Counted from the stretch's first letter, positions 21,224 to 31,816 are shown. The stretch: DNA of 64,000 nucleotides from Porodaedalea pini (GCA_002794775.1 NBAY01000004.1:310001-374000); one strand, 5' to 3'. Notes: a model not told the origin generated them from the sequence alone. Numbers and translations: made by a program.

Positions 21224-24200
21224 TCTCCGCCTTCACTATCGTGTCCGTCATCTCCCATTTCGCTTTGAATGCGCTCGAGCAAAGTCTCAACTTCTTCTGC
21301 AGGTTCAACGTCCATCTCGTCATCTTCTTCATCAGAGCGGTGTACGCCCAGCTTGCTATACAAGTCTGCTGGTACGTGGTTCGCGTTCTCGGCATTGTGT
21401 GCTGTGGTGTGGCCTACTCCACCGCCTCGGTGATGCATGAATAAATCACGGTCGGCAAATCTGTACATCTATCAGTTTCAGTCCAATGGGAGATAAGGCA
21501 ATTGTGACCTACTTATTCACGTAGAACGATTCCCAGTCTGTTATAATATTGTTCGGTTCTTTGATTCGAGCTAGATAAGATGGAGACAGGAGCGCATCTG
21601 TGCGTCCGTAATGGAATGCGGGAATTAAATGGGCAGCGCGAACGACGGCAGCTGGATCTACAAAACCGAACGGCGGGGACTCGTCTTCCCTTGTAACGAA
21701 TCTTACGCGTTCCAATCGACAGGCATCATCGCCAAACCTATCTTCCACGGCTCGGCCGAACCAACGAACCCACAGGAAATCCAAACGACTCGGTGCCGTG
21801 TCTCCATTGCTCCTGAGCCGCGCATCGACATGATATATCCCAATCACTCGAGCGTACCAGAACGGCGATATAGACTTTGAGACAGCATCCGAGTCCCTCG
21901 ATAGAAGCATGACGTCCGAAGTAATGGAGGTAGGATTAATAGAATCATGTTCCCGCTGCATATCATACGTCGTGTAGTTGATGCGTAGACGTTTGTGCTC
22001 GTACATCTTATCGTCTTTAATGATGACGTCCTCTCGATCAACAGTCGAGAACTGAAGTTCATCATCATCACAATCAAAGTTCTTCAACCGAGCAAAAATG
22101 TGATTTAATAATAATTCTTCAAAATCCTGAGCAAATGTCAGTCATATGTTATTCTGAAAAACAGCAATCTTACAATCAATGCGGGATCGTAATCGTTCCG
22201 ACGCAACCATGATCTAATGGTATCCGTCATTCCCCTCGCTGCTATGCAGTAGCGCACGTTATCGTCATCTAAACCGTCGTCGATGGCGTCCAGTGGAATT
22301 TTGGGCGCAGACTTGTTGAACTTTTCCGCCATGTGAGCAAGATTAGACTGGATGCGTTGAATTTCTGTCACTTGTCGAACAAAGTTCACGCGGTTCGTTC
22401 TTAAGTAATTTTGTCTCGACTGTTTGTGCTCAGTTTCACCCTGACGTTGCGAAGTGAGTAAATGTTGGGTCTCGAAAATGAAGAGAAGTGTCTGACAATG
22501 GAAGTGCTATACGAGTCGGTCGTCCCGAACATGAGAACGTGATGTGTGTAGTCCCCAAGGGCATGAATCTTGGACGTATTTATATTGAAGGACTTCTTCA
22601 CTGTGGGACGTATCAAGTCTGCGGTATTGGTATCACCTCCCGTTGTCTTGCGGCGCGATCTGCGCAGTCGCTTCTGGGATTCCGATGGAAGTTCGTCGGT
22701 CATGAAGGCAGAACATGTCTTGTCATTGAAGCTTCGCAGCGCAGTACCGAATCGCTTCGTTTCACTGTCCAACGCTGCGACTGTAGCATCAGTGTGCATA
22801 TGGAGCTTTGCAAGTGCATGGACGGTTGCCGCGCGATATAGGAGTTCGCGAACGATGGACTCGTGAGGTTCTGGTAGAAGTCCCTCGAACACTGGTAATG
22901 CACACTATGCGGGGAGATGTTAAGCTACTGTTTTTGTTTCTGCCTTTGCTTGCTCACCTGTAAAAGGTCTTCGAAGCTGTACGCGGTCATTTGTTTCATC
23001 TCTGATATGTTTCCTTTGTATGTTCGTATCGCATCCGAAAAAGGAGGTATACATCGGACCCTACTGAGTCATGAGAAGAGCCTTCCATTTAACATTTCGT
23101 CAACAAGCACTAACCTTCTGTCTAGCTCATGCACCTTGTTCAATCGAGCGTATGTGAAAGTATCAAGAATGCGAACGAGATGAGTGAAAATCTGCCGCCA
23201 TACGCCGACCTCCCACTCGTGCATGACATCAACCACGAGCATGGAATGGTAATCGAAACCGAGGGGACCCAACCTTGCAGAAAAAGCATTCTAGAGACGC
23301 GTCAGAGTCTGTAAGACCTCCATATCGAACCGAGCGAACTCACTTCAACAGGCGTGAGCGATTGCGCGTCTAAAAGCCGACCGACACTTGCATTTGCAAC
23401 ATGCCGACGTTTATTATAGATGATGTCCCGAGCGACTTCTACTTTACGACGGCGCCATGTATCGTCAACTCGAGCACGCTTGATTCGGGTTCGAGAGTCT
23501 GCGTGTTTACCCAAAGACGATATTGCACCACTCTCCACGAGACAACGGGGGCACGGGCACTTTCCTAAGTGCTTCATTGTCGCAAGCAGAACTCTGCAAG
23601 AATACTTAGTTTGTCATCCATATGAATCGAACGATACGTACTTTTCAGGGTAATCCGCAGAGTAAGTGAAGATGCGAGGATACAAACGTCGTGTCACCCC
23701 ATCGCCGCAGCGGACGACCATGCCGTGTTTCCACGCATGAAGAAATTCGTCGTCCAGCATAGTTTTCCATACGCTGTGCATTACTTCTCGCCGGCAATGT
23801 GTCTGAAGTGCGTTCGACGCCGGATTTCCCTGTGCATGATGTTGAACGAAGTCATTGAAATCACCCGGAAGCTATGAACGAAATAATGAGATGAAAAGTC
23901 CAATCTTCAAGAGACAACTCGCTTACGGAAGGTATATGAGCAATATGATGACATGCTCCAGACTTTCTTCGCTCGTACTTCGACTGGTTGCCAAACTGGA
24001 GATACGCGGGCCAGAGTTTTGCGCTGCCAAACTTTGCGGCCGACATTCCATCCGACCATAGCTGCATTGCAACGACGGCTCTTGGAAGATCGTCGCCAGA
24101 GTCCCGGGGGAGACGTTGCACTTCCTCGTGTGCGTCACGAAACTTCTTCGACCAATATAATTCCCCATGGACTGTCTGCTCCTCGCCTCCGTGCGGTGAC

Positions 24201-24971
24201 TGAATCCTAAGCTCGTAAGGCTCGTAACAAAAACCTGCGCTCTTCTCTTCGCTCTCGAACACGAACCGAATGACAGCGACCAACGGTCGATGAAGGAACT
24301 CGTTAATTTCGAAATCAAGGCAACTCGGTGCTTCAGGATGCAAGTGTCCAAGCGGCACGCGTATCTTCAGACCACTTTGCATCCAACCATCACGGGGGTC
24401 AAAAAACTCGTCTAGAGAGCTGTTTCGAAGCTGCTTGGTGACCTTCCGTATATTCATTTCGAGAACGTCTTTCGCGATGAAGTCATCCGAGCCTATTAGA
24501 GCTTGAAGCCGTTCTGCGTCCTCAAGTGTTTTAGTAAGGGACCCCGACCAAAACCATTGGTTGAAAAGAAATGAGGATAAATTCGGATGCGGGGCAAACG
24601 GATTTCCTTGCGCGCCTCGATCCGCAGGCGAGGGCTCCCTATCATACACGTTTCCTACAGCGGGGGCTTCCGGACAAGAGATACGTCTGAAGACCTTACA
24701 CAATCCAAACTTGTTGCGTTCAGATCGGAATAGGCGGGAAGGAGTATCATCCACAGCCTCTGGGTCTCCCGAATTGGCTGCTGTTTCTTCCGTGCTAGAG
24801 TTTGCTTGAATCACGGCTGCACTGGTAGGAACATCAGGTAACGCGTCCCGATAACGGGCAGGAAGTACACGTCGGCGTACAACGCGGCCGGCCGCCGATA
24901 GAGTCGGTGGGTCAGGCACAGCAAGAGGATGGCTGGGCGCACTTTCAGCGGGATCGAGGTCAGGGCCGAAG

Positions 24972-25395
24972 TGTCAGGACTCGAACTTCCCCTTTTCTTT
25001 ATTTCCCCTTTTCCTTTTTCGTTTCTGTTAATTGCTCCTTTTCATTATCTTTAATCATCTTTCCAATCACTTCCCACACTCCCTCTACACGACCTTCATT
25101 CGTTCCATACCCACTCGTTATGTAATGTTAGGTAATATAGTCTCACGGTCGTCGCTATATAAGGTCTCAGGAATCGCATGAACTCCTTGTTCTGCTTTTC
25201 CTCTTACCTCCGCGTCGACCTAGGTGAGACTCGTTCCCCTTGTATTAGTCTAGTCTTGTATTAATCCTCTTACCTCCGCGTCGACCTAGCCTGAGTACAG
25301 CGTGTCCCGAGCTCCCGCTCGAGTATAGCACGTCCCAGACGACAGTCAGCCGAGGCCTGCCCAGTCCGAGTCGTCTCCCGGACTCCCGCCTAACA
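24972..25395 (+). repeat. 5' LTR (424 bp)
   Basis: Starts TG and ends CA. Contains a TATA box (TATATAA, 25156-25162), the predicted RNA start near 25189, and an internal direct repeat CCTCTTACCTCCGCGTCGAC at about 25200 and 25268. Confidence 0.96.
25156..25162 (+). promoter_or_regulatory. TATA box of the LTR promoter
   Basis: TATATAA lies 33 nt upstream of GTTCTGCTTTT (25189-25199), the segment complementary to the PBS. The spacing fits a transcription start at or beside 25189. Confidence 0.7.
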
Positions 25396-25396
25396 T

Positions 25397-25407
25397 AAAA
25401 GCAGAAC
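25397..25407 (+). other. Primer binding site, self-priming type
   Basis: AAAAGCAGAAC begins 1 nt after the 5' LTR. It is the exact reverse complement of GTTCTGCTTTT at 25189-25199, the predicted 5' end of the element RNA. This is the arrangement known from Tf1-type self-priming elements, in which the first 11 nt of the RNA fold back onto the PBS. Confidence 0.8.
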
Positions 25408-26099
25408 CCCACCCAGGCTCATCCCCAGCGTACGTCGTCGCTGTCGACTCGCCTTCACTCAATCTAGAGGAGCGCTCCCCTCGACGGATTTGACGTGTAA
25501 ACCCCCTGAACGACAACCCTCAACCCTGCCCGGACGTTTTCGGACGTTCGTGTATTACGTAAACATATCAACCGACATCTCCCGACCCTGGCTCTACGAA
25601 TTAGCCTCTGGTGGAGCACGCACCTAACGTGGACGTGGGTAACCAGACGAGTCCAAACTTCGACGACGATCTCGTTTGTAATCTCACTCGGATCCTACCG
25701 CCTCGTCATCAACTTCGCTGACGAACCCGCTCAACGTTGGCGTAACCCCGGATCGAACACGCAACCGATCCCTGTCCCACCGCCAACGTCAAGATAGATC
25801 TCACCGACGAACAGCGACGGGCCCTTCCTGCCTCAGCCCGTTGGGATCCAGATCGCCCAGGCTACGTCGCGACCAATAACAGCGGCGTCACTCACGACAT
25901 CTGGTGGAGTGAAATCCGGAACGGCTGGTATTCGTCAGACGAACGAGGAAGGAGAGCAAGGTGGCCTCCAGCTACCCCGTCGTCACCTGCACCGTCAACA
26001 TCTACGGTTAACCTACCACCGACTCCGGGTCCTTACCGCGAGACCAACAGAGATCCCTCACCGCCGACTCCCCCAGAACCTTCAACACCCGAACCCGCG
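25408..26099 (+). other. Untranslated leader of the Ty3 element
   Basis: Between the PBS and the gag ATG. No conserved coding region is seen; it should hold packaging and translation signals. Confidence 0.6.
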
Positions 26100-27179
26100 A
26101 TGTCAGCAGAAGGTTTCAGTCAACAGCAAATGGCGCAGATCGCGGCCATCGTTGCGAATGCCTTCGCCCATCAGGCGAACAACGCCCCAGCACCGGTCGC
26201 GGCCGCTAACCCCCCGACCCCCAACATAGACGTCGCCCGACCACGTGAATTCACTGGTGGCGACGATTACCTTGACTTCAGACGCGAAGTCCTTCTTTTC
26301 GTGTCCGCGAACCCAAACCGATACCCTACGTCGGAGAGTAAGATCTACGTAGCTCTCTCCTACCTGAAGGGTGGTAATGCGGCAACGTGGGCGCAGAACT
26401 ACGTCGAGGAGTCGACAACGGCGGGAGTCGTTACCTTCACGGACAGCTGGGAAAGATTCCAGGAACGACTCGACGCCTCGTTCGACGATCCGAACCGAAA
26501 GGAAGCTGCGCTGAAGGATTTCCGGGAGAAGGTTCAGAAGGACCTCACCGCGGATAAGTTCTTCCAACAACTTGACGTCATCATCAAGCGGGCGGAACTG
26601 AAAGATGACAGCGTTATCTGCGACCGCCTCAAGCGAGCAATGAACATCGAGGTAGTCCGCGGCATGCTGAGGTCGACGCCCGTACCAACAACGTATGAGG
26701 CGTGGAAGAACAAAGCTATCGAGATCGATCGCGGAGAACAGCAGATCCGCGCGATTCAACGAGGCCGCCCGTTCATACCGCAACCTCGCCAACAACAACC
26801 GGCACCCCCCGCTCGGCGCCAAATTGCAACCCCGCACGTCGACAAACGCGACGCGACCGGCGTCACGTTCGGAGGTATCGGACAACCGATGGACGTCTCT
26901 ATGAACGAGGCTCGTCGCAGAAGAGCTTGCTGGATCTGTGGTCAAGAAGGCCACTTCAAGGACAGGTGCCCGCAGGGGAAACCGATTATCCAGCGTATGC
27001 TGGAACTGATGGCCCCTGGCGAACGCCGCATCCTCGCAGACGAGCTCGGAGCGATGAAGGAGTCAGCCTTCGAGGAAGTCGTAGACACTCGGAGGTCGAC
27101 GGTGGAGGACTATGTGGAGGAAGGAGAGAATGACGAAGAGGTCGTTGACTCGCAGGGTTTTGCGAGTGGTCAGGCGTAG
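26100..27179 (+). CDS. gag: Gag nucleocapsid protein of the Ty3 element
   Basis: 359 residues from ATG 26100, forming the virus-like particle. It begins with a short Ala/Gln/Pro-rich segment. A retrotransposon gag domain follows, with FTGGDDYLDFRREVLLFV, SYLKGGNAATWAQNYV and WERFQERLDASFDDPNRK. A basic, proline- and glutamine-rich linker then leads to one CCHC zinc knuckle, CWICGQEGHFKDRC (about residues 281-294), which binds the element RNA. The C-terminus is acidic. The last 31 nt overlap the pol frame, and a -1 slippery heptamer lies just before the TAG stop. Confidence 0.95.
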   Translation: MSAEGFSQQQMAQIAAIVANAFAHQANNAPAPVAAANPPTPNIDVARPREFTGGDDYLDFRREVLLFVSANPNRYPTSESKIYVALSYLKGGNAATWAQNYVEESTTAGVVTFTDSWERFQERLDASFDDPNRKEAALKDFREKVQKDLTADKFFQQLDVIIKRAELKDDSVICDRLKRAMNIEVVRGMLRSTPVPTTYEAWKNKAIEIDRGEQQIRAIQRGRPFIPQPRQQQPAPPARRQIATPHVDKRDATGVTFGGIGQPMDVSMNEARRRRACWICGQEGHFKDRCPQGKPIIQRMLELMAPGERRILADELGAMKESAFEEVVDTRRSTVEDYVEEGENDEEVVDSQGFASGQA

Positions 27180-30100
27180 CCATCGGGGCGACTGACCGGG
27201 AAGAACAAGGGACTTTGAATCCGGACTCGTTAAAATATAACCAACCGTCTGTACAACACGTAGATGCGAACGACGTCGATGGTTTTCCGGAGTATGAAGT
27301 CCCCACCGGTGTGAAAAGAAGTGAAGGGTACGAGCAGTTGTTCATGAGAGGAACTGGCGGACGCCAGCTGGACCTTCTCCTGAACGTCGGACACAGTGTG
27401 AAAGGTGAAGTGAGGGAGGTAGACGCTCACGCGCTCGTGGACTCGGGATGTACAGGATCGTGCATCGACGTGAGGTTCGTCGAACGGTATGGGCTAGAGA
27501 CGAAGCGGTATATCCGACCCCTTGCGGTGCTCAATGCCGACGGCACGCACAACGAAGCTGGGTTGATCGAGGAATACGTTGACGTTGAACTCACGATCGG
27601 TCATCATAAGGAACGGATCGTCCTAGCAGTAACCTCATTGGCGTCTTCTAACATCTTCCTGGGGTACGACTGGCTTCGACGACACAATCCAGAGGTCAAC
27701 TGGAAGACGGGGACACTCGACTTTACTCGCTGTCCAGGTGAATGCGTGGTAGAGAAGAACGACGAGGAAGGTATGCGGAGGGTGTGGAGAGCAGCAGAGG
27801 AGACGAGGAGGGTGAGAGAGGTGCGAATGGACAAGGAGTCCTGGCCCGCATACCTCAACGACTACGCCGACGTCTTTAGCGAAAAAGGCTTCGAAAAGCT
27901 ACCGGAACACCGACCGTGGGACCACGTCATCGACTTGAAGCCCGACTTCAAACCAAGTGACTGTAAAATCTACCCGCTCACGCCAACAGAGCAACAGTCA
28001 CTCAAGGACTTCCTCGATGAGAACTTGAAGTCGGGTCGCATTCGACGATCGATATCGCCCATGGCGTCGCCCTTCTTCTTCATTAAGAAGGCCGACAAAT
28101 CGCTACGCCCGATCCAGGATTACCGTAAGCTCAATGACGGTACGATCAAGAACAAGTATCCCCTCCCTCTCATTGACGAACTCGTCGACAAGGTCAAGAA
28201 AGCGAAGTACATCACTAAGCTTGACCTTCGCTGGGGGTACTACAATATCCGGATCCGCGAGGGTGACGAATGGAAGGCAGCGTTTCGCACAAACATGGGC
28301 CTCTTCGAACCGACGGTCATGTTCTTTGGTCTCTGCAACGCCCCGGCAACGTTCCAGGCTTTTGTCAATCACATCTTCAAGGAACTGATTTACGCTAACC
28401 TGATCATCGTATACCTCGACGACATATTGATCCTCTCGGAGACCATTGAGGAACATATAGACACGTCGAGGCGCGTCCTTCAGATCCTGCGAGAGAATGG
28501 CCTGTACCTGAAGCCGGAGAAGTGCGAATTTGACGCCAAGGTCGTCAAATACCTCGGCCACATCATCGGTAATGGCGAGATCAAGGCTGACCCAGCAAAG
28601 ACGGAGGCGATTGCGAACTGGCCGGTCCCACGAAACCTGAAACAGCTACAACAATTCCTCGGCATGGGTAACTGGCTACGACGGTTCATCAAGGACTACA
28701 GTAAGATGGTCCATCCGCTAACGTCGTTAACGGGCAAGAAGGACTGGGTATGGGAGACCGAACAGCAGGAAGCGTTCGAGGAGCTGAGACGACGTCTCTG
28801 CTCACCTCCAGTCCTAGCCATCGCCAACGACGAGGGTCCTTTCCGCGTAGAAGCGGACTCGTCAAACTTTGCGCTCGGCGGTGTGTTGTTGCAAAAACAG
28901 GAAGGGAAGTGGAGGGTGATTGCCTATAGGTCAGAAGCGCTCCTACCCGCTGAACGAAACTACGAGATCTACGACAAGGAGATGCTCGCGATCGTTTCGG
29001 CGCTCAAGGAATGGCGACAATACCTCCTCGGCGCTCGCCACACGATCGAAATCTGGTCCGACCACGCTAACCTCACCTACTTCAGGTCAGCGCAGAAGCT
29101 GAGCTACCGTCAAGCCCGCTGGCGAACCGAACTCGAAGAGTTTGACTTCCACCTCGAACACAAGTCGGGGAAGACGATGGGCAAAGCGGACCTATTATCG
29201 CGCAAGGCAGGTTACGACAAGGGCCAGGACGACAACGACGGCATCATCTTCATCAAGGAAAAGTGGTTGAATCGTGGAATAGTGAGGACGTCGCGGGATG
29301 AAGTGTTGGAACGAGTGGGTGAAGCGCAGAGGGCACAAGACGAGTCGGAAAGGCCGACAAATATGGTAGAAGTCGACGGGTTGTGGCGAATGAAAGGCAA
29401 GGTGTACGTGCCGTCGACGATGAAGGAAGCGGTGTTGAGGGAGTGCCACGACTCGACCCTGGCAGGACATCCGGGATCGTCGAAGACGGTCGAACTGGTA
29501 CGTCGAGACTTCTGGTGGGCGTCGATGTTCTCCGATGTCCGAACATACGTCCGAGGATGTGACCGCTGCCAACGAACGAAGGCTCTGAGGGCATCAAGGT
29601 CGAGGCCACTTCATCCAAACGCAGTCCCTGAAGGTCCCTGGGAAATTGTCACGGTCGACCTCATCGGAGAACTCCCGGACTCCAAGGGGCATAACGCAAT
29701 CTGCGTTTTCGTCGATAGGTTCTCGAAACAGATGCACGCGATCCCGACGACGACAAAATTGTCAGCGGAAGGCATGGCTCAACTGTACCGCGACCACGTC
29801 TTCCGTCTCCATGGCTTGCCAAAAAAGATCATCCATGACCGAGGCACGCAGTTTGACGCATCAATGATGAGGGAGCTGTACAAACTCCTACACATCGAAG
29901 GCAACCCGTCGACGGCGTATCACCCGCAAACGGACGGTCAGACGGAACGCGTCAACCAAGAGCTCGAACAGTACCTCCGGCTCTTCGTCGACCATCGGCA
30001 GTCAGACTGGAAAGACTGGCTCCCTCTCGCAGAGTTCGCCTACAACAACCGAGAACACTCGGCGACAAAGATGTCACCCTTCTACGCGAACACTGGACGT

Positions 30101-30805
30101 CACCCTAGGAGCTTCGACGCCGTACGAACTTCCTCTACCAACATGTCGGCAGAAGAATTCGCGAAGCACATCAAGGAGACCCATCGCGCGGCAAGGGACA
30201 ATCTGGTCAAGGCAGCAGAAGACATGAAACGCTACCATGACCGGACGGCAGGAGCATCGGTGGAATACAAGGCTGGCGACAAGGTCTTCCTTGACGGGCG
30301 AAACATCAGTACGGACTCGCCGACAAAGAAACTTGCAGACAAATGGTACGGCCCCTTTGACGTCGTCGACAAGGTAGGAGCGAGCGCGTACAAGCTCAAA
30401 CTCCCGAAGCGATGGAAAAAGGTCCATCCTGTCTTCAACGAAGCCCTGTTGAAACCCGCCGTTGAACCGTCGTTTGAGAGCCAGAAGCTACCGCCACCGC
30501 CACCACCGGAAATCGTCGACAACGAAGAGGAATACGAGGTTGAAGAGGTCATTGACTCACGTCTGCACCGAGGTAAACTACAGTACCTCGTCAAGTGGGT
30601 CGGGTACAACGAACCGACCTGGCAACCGGAGACGGACTTCGGCGAGAACGCAAAGGAGGCAATTGCTGAATTTTACCTCAAACACCCTGGTGCTCCCCGC
30701 AAACTCGATATCCCTCGCTCACGACTCCGTCCGCTCTTCGTCGACACCGAGCCAAACGACCGCGATCTTGGTTGGTCGGGACGCCCAACCTTGAGGAGGG
30801 GGTAA
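27149..30805 (+). CDS. pol: Pol polyprotein with chromodomain (Ty3/gypsy)
   Basis: The open frame runs from 27149 in the -1 frame relative to gag, with no early ATG at its start, so expression by frameshifting is expected. Domains in order: aspartic protease (ALVDSGCTGSCID); reverse transcriptase (FFIKKADKSLRPIQDYR, then the catalytic YLDDILI); RNase H (VEADSSNFALGGVL, YEIYDKEMLAIV, SDHANLTYF); integrase with the HHCC finger (CHDSTLAGHPG...CDRCQR) and the DDE core (VTVDLIGELPD, VDRFSK, HDRGTQF, YHPQTDGQTERVNQELE); a GPF/KL motif (KWYGPFDVVDKVGASAYKL); and a C-terminal chromodomain (YEVEEVIDSRLHRGKLQYL, VKWVGYNEPTWQPE). All key residues are present. The stop TAA directly abuts the 3' LTR. Confidence 0.97.
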   Translation, partial: LAGFCEWSGVAIGATDREEQGTLNPDSLKYNQPSVQHVDANDVDGFPEYEVPTGVKRSEGYEQLFMRGTGGRQLDLLLNVGHSVKGEVREVDAHALVDSGCTGSCIDVRFVERYGLETKRYIRPLAVLNADGTHNEAGLIEEYVDVELTIGHHKERIVLAVTSLASSNIFLGYDWLRRHNPEVNWKTGTLDFTRCPGECVVEKNDEEGMRRVWRAAEETRRVREVRMDKESWPAYLNDYADVFSEKGFEKLPEHRPWDHVIDLKPDFKPSDCKIYPLTPTEQQSLKDFLDENLKSGRIRRSISPMASPFFFIKKADKSLRPIQDYRKLNDGTIKNKYPLPLIDELVDKVKKAKYITKLDLRWGYYNIRIREGDEWKAAFRTNMGLFEPTVMFFGLCNAPATFQAFVNHIFKELIYANLIIVYLDDILILSETIEEHIDTSRRVLQILRENGLYLKPEKCEFDAKVVKYLGHIIGNGEIKADPAKTEAIANWPVPRNLKQLQQFLGMGNWLRRFIKDYSKMVHPLTSLTGKKDWVWETEQQEAFEELRRRLCSPPVLAIANDEGPFRVEADSSNFALGGVLLQKQEGKWRVIAYRSEALLPAERNYEIYDKEMLAIVSALKEWRQYLLGARHTIEIWSDHANLTYFRSAQKLSYRQARWRTELEEFDFHLEHKSGKTMGKADLLSRKAGYDKGQDDNDGIIFIKEKWLNRGIVRTSRDEVLERVGEAQRAQDESERPTNMVEVDGLWRMKGKVYVPSTMKEAVLRECHDSTLAGHPGSSKTVELVRRDFWWASMFSDVRTYVRGCDRCQRTKALRASRSRPLHPNAVPEGPWEIVTVDLIGELPDSKGHNAICVFVDRFSKQMHAIPTTTKLSAEGMAQLYRDHVFRLHGLPKKIIHDRGTQFDASMMRELYKLLHIEGNPSTAYHPQTDGQTERVNQELEQYLRLFVDHRQSDWKDWLPLAEFAYNNREHSATKMSPFYANTGRHPRSFDAVRTSSTNMSAEEFAKHIKETHRAARDNLVKAAEDMKRYHDRTAGASVEYKAGDKVFLDGRNISTDSPTKKLADKWYGPFDVVDKVGASAYKLKLPKRWKKVHPVFNEALLKPAVEPSFESQKLPPPPPPEIVDNEEEYEVEEVIDSRLHRGKLQYLVKWVGYNEPTWQPETDFGENAKEAIAEFYLKHPGAPRKLDIPRSRLRPLFVDTEPNDRDLGWSGRPTLRRG
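27155..27197 (+). promoter_or_regulatory. -1 ribosomal frameshift signal between gag and pol
   Basis: G GGT TTT (27155-27161) fits the X XXY YYZ slippery rule in the gag frame. After a 6-nt spacer, GGTCAG (27168-27173) can pair with CTGACC (27192-27197). An inner GCC/GGC pairing is also possible. The pol frame is -1 relative to gag and is open from 27149 onward. Confidence 0.75.
30793..30802 (+). other. Polypurine tract
   Basis: GAGGAGGGGG lies 3 nt before the 3' LTR and encodes the last residues of pol. It is the expected primer site for plus-strand DNA synthesis. Confidence 0.8.
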
Positions 30806-31229
30806 TGTCAGGACTCGAACTTCCCCTTTTCTTTATTTCCCCTTTTCCTTTTTCGTTTCTGTTAATTGCTCCTTTTCATTATCTTTAATCATCTTTCCAA
30901 TCACTTCCCACACTCCCTCTACACGACCTTCATTCGTTCCATACCCACTCGTTATGTAATGTTAGGTAATATAGTCTCACGGTCGTCGCTATATAAGGTC
31001 TCAGGAATCGCATGAACTCCTTGTTCTGCTTTTCCTCTTACCTCCGCGTCGACCTAGGTGAGACTCGTTCCCCTTGTATTAGTCTAGTCTTGTATTAATC
31101 CTCTTACCTCCGCGTCGACCTAGCCTGAGTACAGCGTGTCCCGAGCTCCCGCTCGAGTATAGCACGTCCCAGACGACAGTCAGCCGAGGCCTGCCCAGTC
31201 CGAGTCGTCTCCCGGACTCCCGCCTAACA
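30806..31229 (+). repeat. 3' LTR (424 bp)
   Basis: Same length as the 5' LTR and, as far as I can read, the same sequence. Followed by the CGAAG target duplication at 31230-31234. Confidence 0.96.
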
Positions 31230-31816
31230 CGAAGTCGGGCGCCGCACCCGTATCGTCATAAGTCTCAGCGAAGGAGGCCGACTACATTTTAAAAAAAATT
31301 GAGTAATCTAGACTTAAGTGAAGAGAAGCAAGACAACACGTACTCCATGCGAGAGCTTCACCTTCTTGGCTTTCTTTCGTATCTCCTTCGCATCAAGCAA
31401 TACTCGCTTCGCTTCAGCCTGAACGTAAAGACAAGCAGCTTCATGACGACCGAGGCCATTCATTCCCATGGACATACGCGGGCACCCAGGACCACTACAA
31501 CTGTACGACATTTTTTTGGACGGTGCAGAACGAGCGAGGGAAAGGGACATGGAGAATGCTTTGGGACCAGATAAGGGTGCATTTATCTCTACAGTGCGCG
31601 ACCGCCTAATCATTCCATTCCTATTATGCAGCCGATAGATCTGCAATGTGCGCGCCCGAGGGTTCCAAACGATGATTCCTTGACATATGCGACCGGCAAG
31701 TCCCTGGCCAGCCACGCTACCGAGATATAATGTCCGTGATTTCGCTCGCGGCTCCGTCGGCCGGCGTCGACCAATAAAGCTACCGCAAAGTATGGAGATG
31801 TCAGCGAGCTGCACGT

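Larger units (their letters stand above)
24972..31229 (+). mobile_element. Complete Ty3/gypsy chromovirus LTR retrotransposon
   Basis: A 6,258-bp element bounded by two 424-bp LTRs that begin TGTCAGG and end CTAACA. It is flanked by a perfect 5-bp target duplication CGAAG (24967-24971 and 31230-31234). I see no difference between the two LTRs on reading. It encodes gag and a long pol in the order protease, reverse transcriptase, RNase H, integrase, chromodomain, which defines a chromovirus. It has a self-priming PBS, a polypurine tract and a -1 frameshift signal. All reading frames are open, so it is plausibly autonomous and recently inserted, here into the Plavaka transposase gene. Confidence 0.97.
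21052..31511 (-). pseudogene. Plavaka-type transposase gene, split by a Ty3 insertion
   Basis: Plavaka elements are CACTA-related DNA transposons of basidiomycetes. Exon 1 (from ATG 31511) encodes a zinc-finger-like start, CSGPGC...GLGRHEAAC. The next exon is cut at 24967-31229 by a complete Ty3 element; removing it and one copy of the 5-bp duplication restores the same frame (reading GAAPDFGPDLDPAESA). Further exons give EFFDPRDGWMQSGLKI, EINEFLHRPLVAV, PHGGEEQTVHGELYW, RRLYPRIFTYSADYPEK, GKCPCPRCLVESGA, MLVVDVMHEWEVGVW, FEGLLPEPHESIV, and HALGDYTHHVLMFGTTDSYST. These read without internal stops. The last exon carries a 65-bp tandem duplication that shifts frame, so the terminal residues are abnormal. 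Terminal inverted repeats were not located. Confidence 0.85.

Noticed and set aside
23480..23510. GGTTCGA box resembling a tRNA T-arm
   Set aside because: No cloverleaf can be drawn around it and it lies inside a transposase exon.
24972..25395. Possible solo LTR
   Set aside because: A matching 3' LTR, full gag-pol and a target duplication show that it belongs to a complete element.
26103..26954. Long minus-strand frame opposite gag
   Set aside because: Antisense shadow of a GC-biased coding region with no domain.
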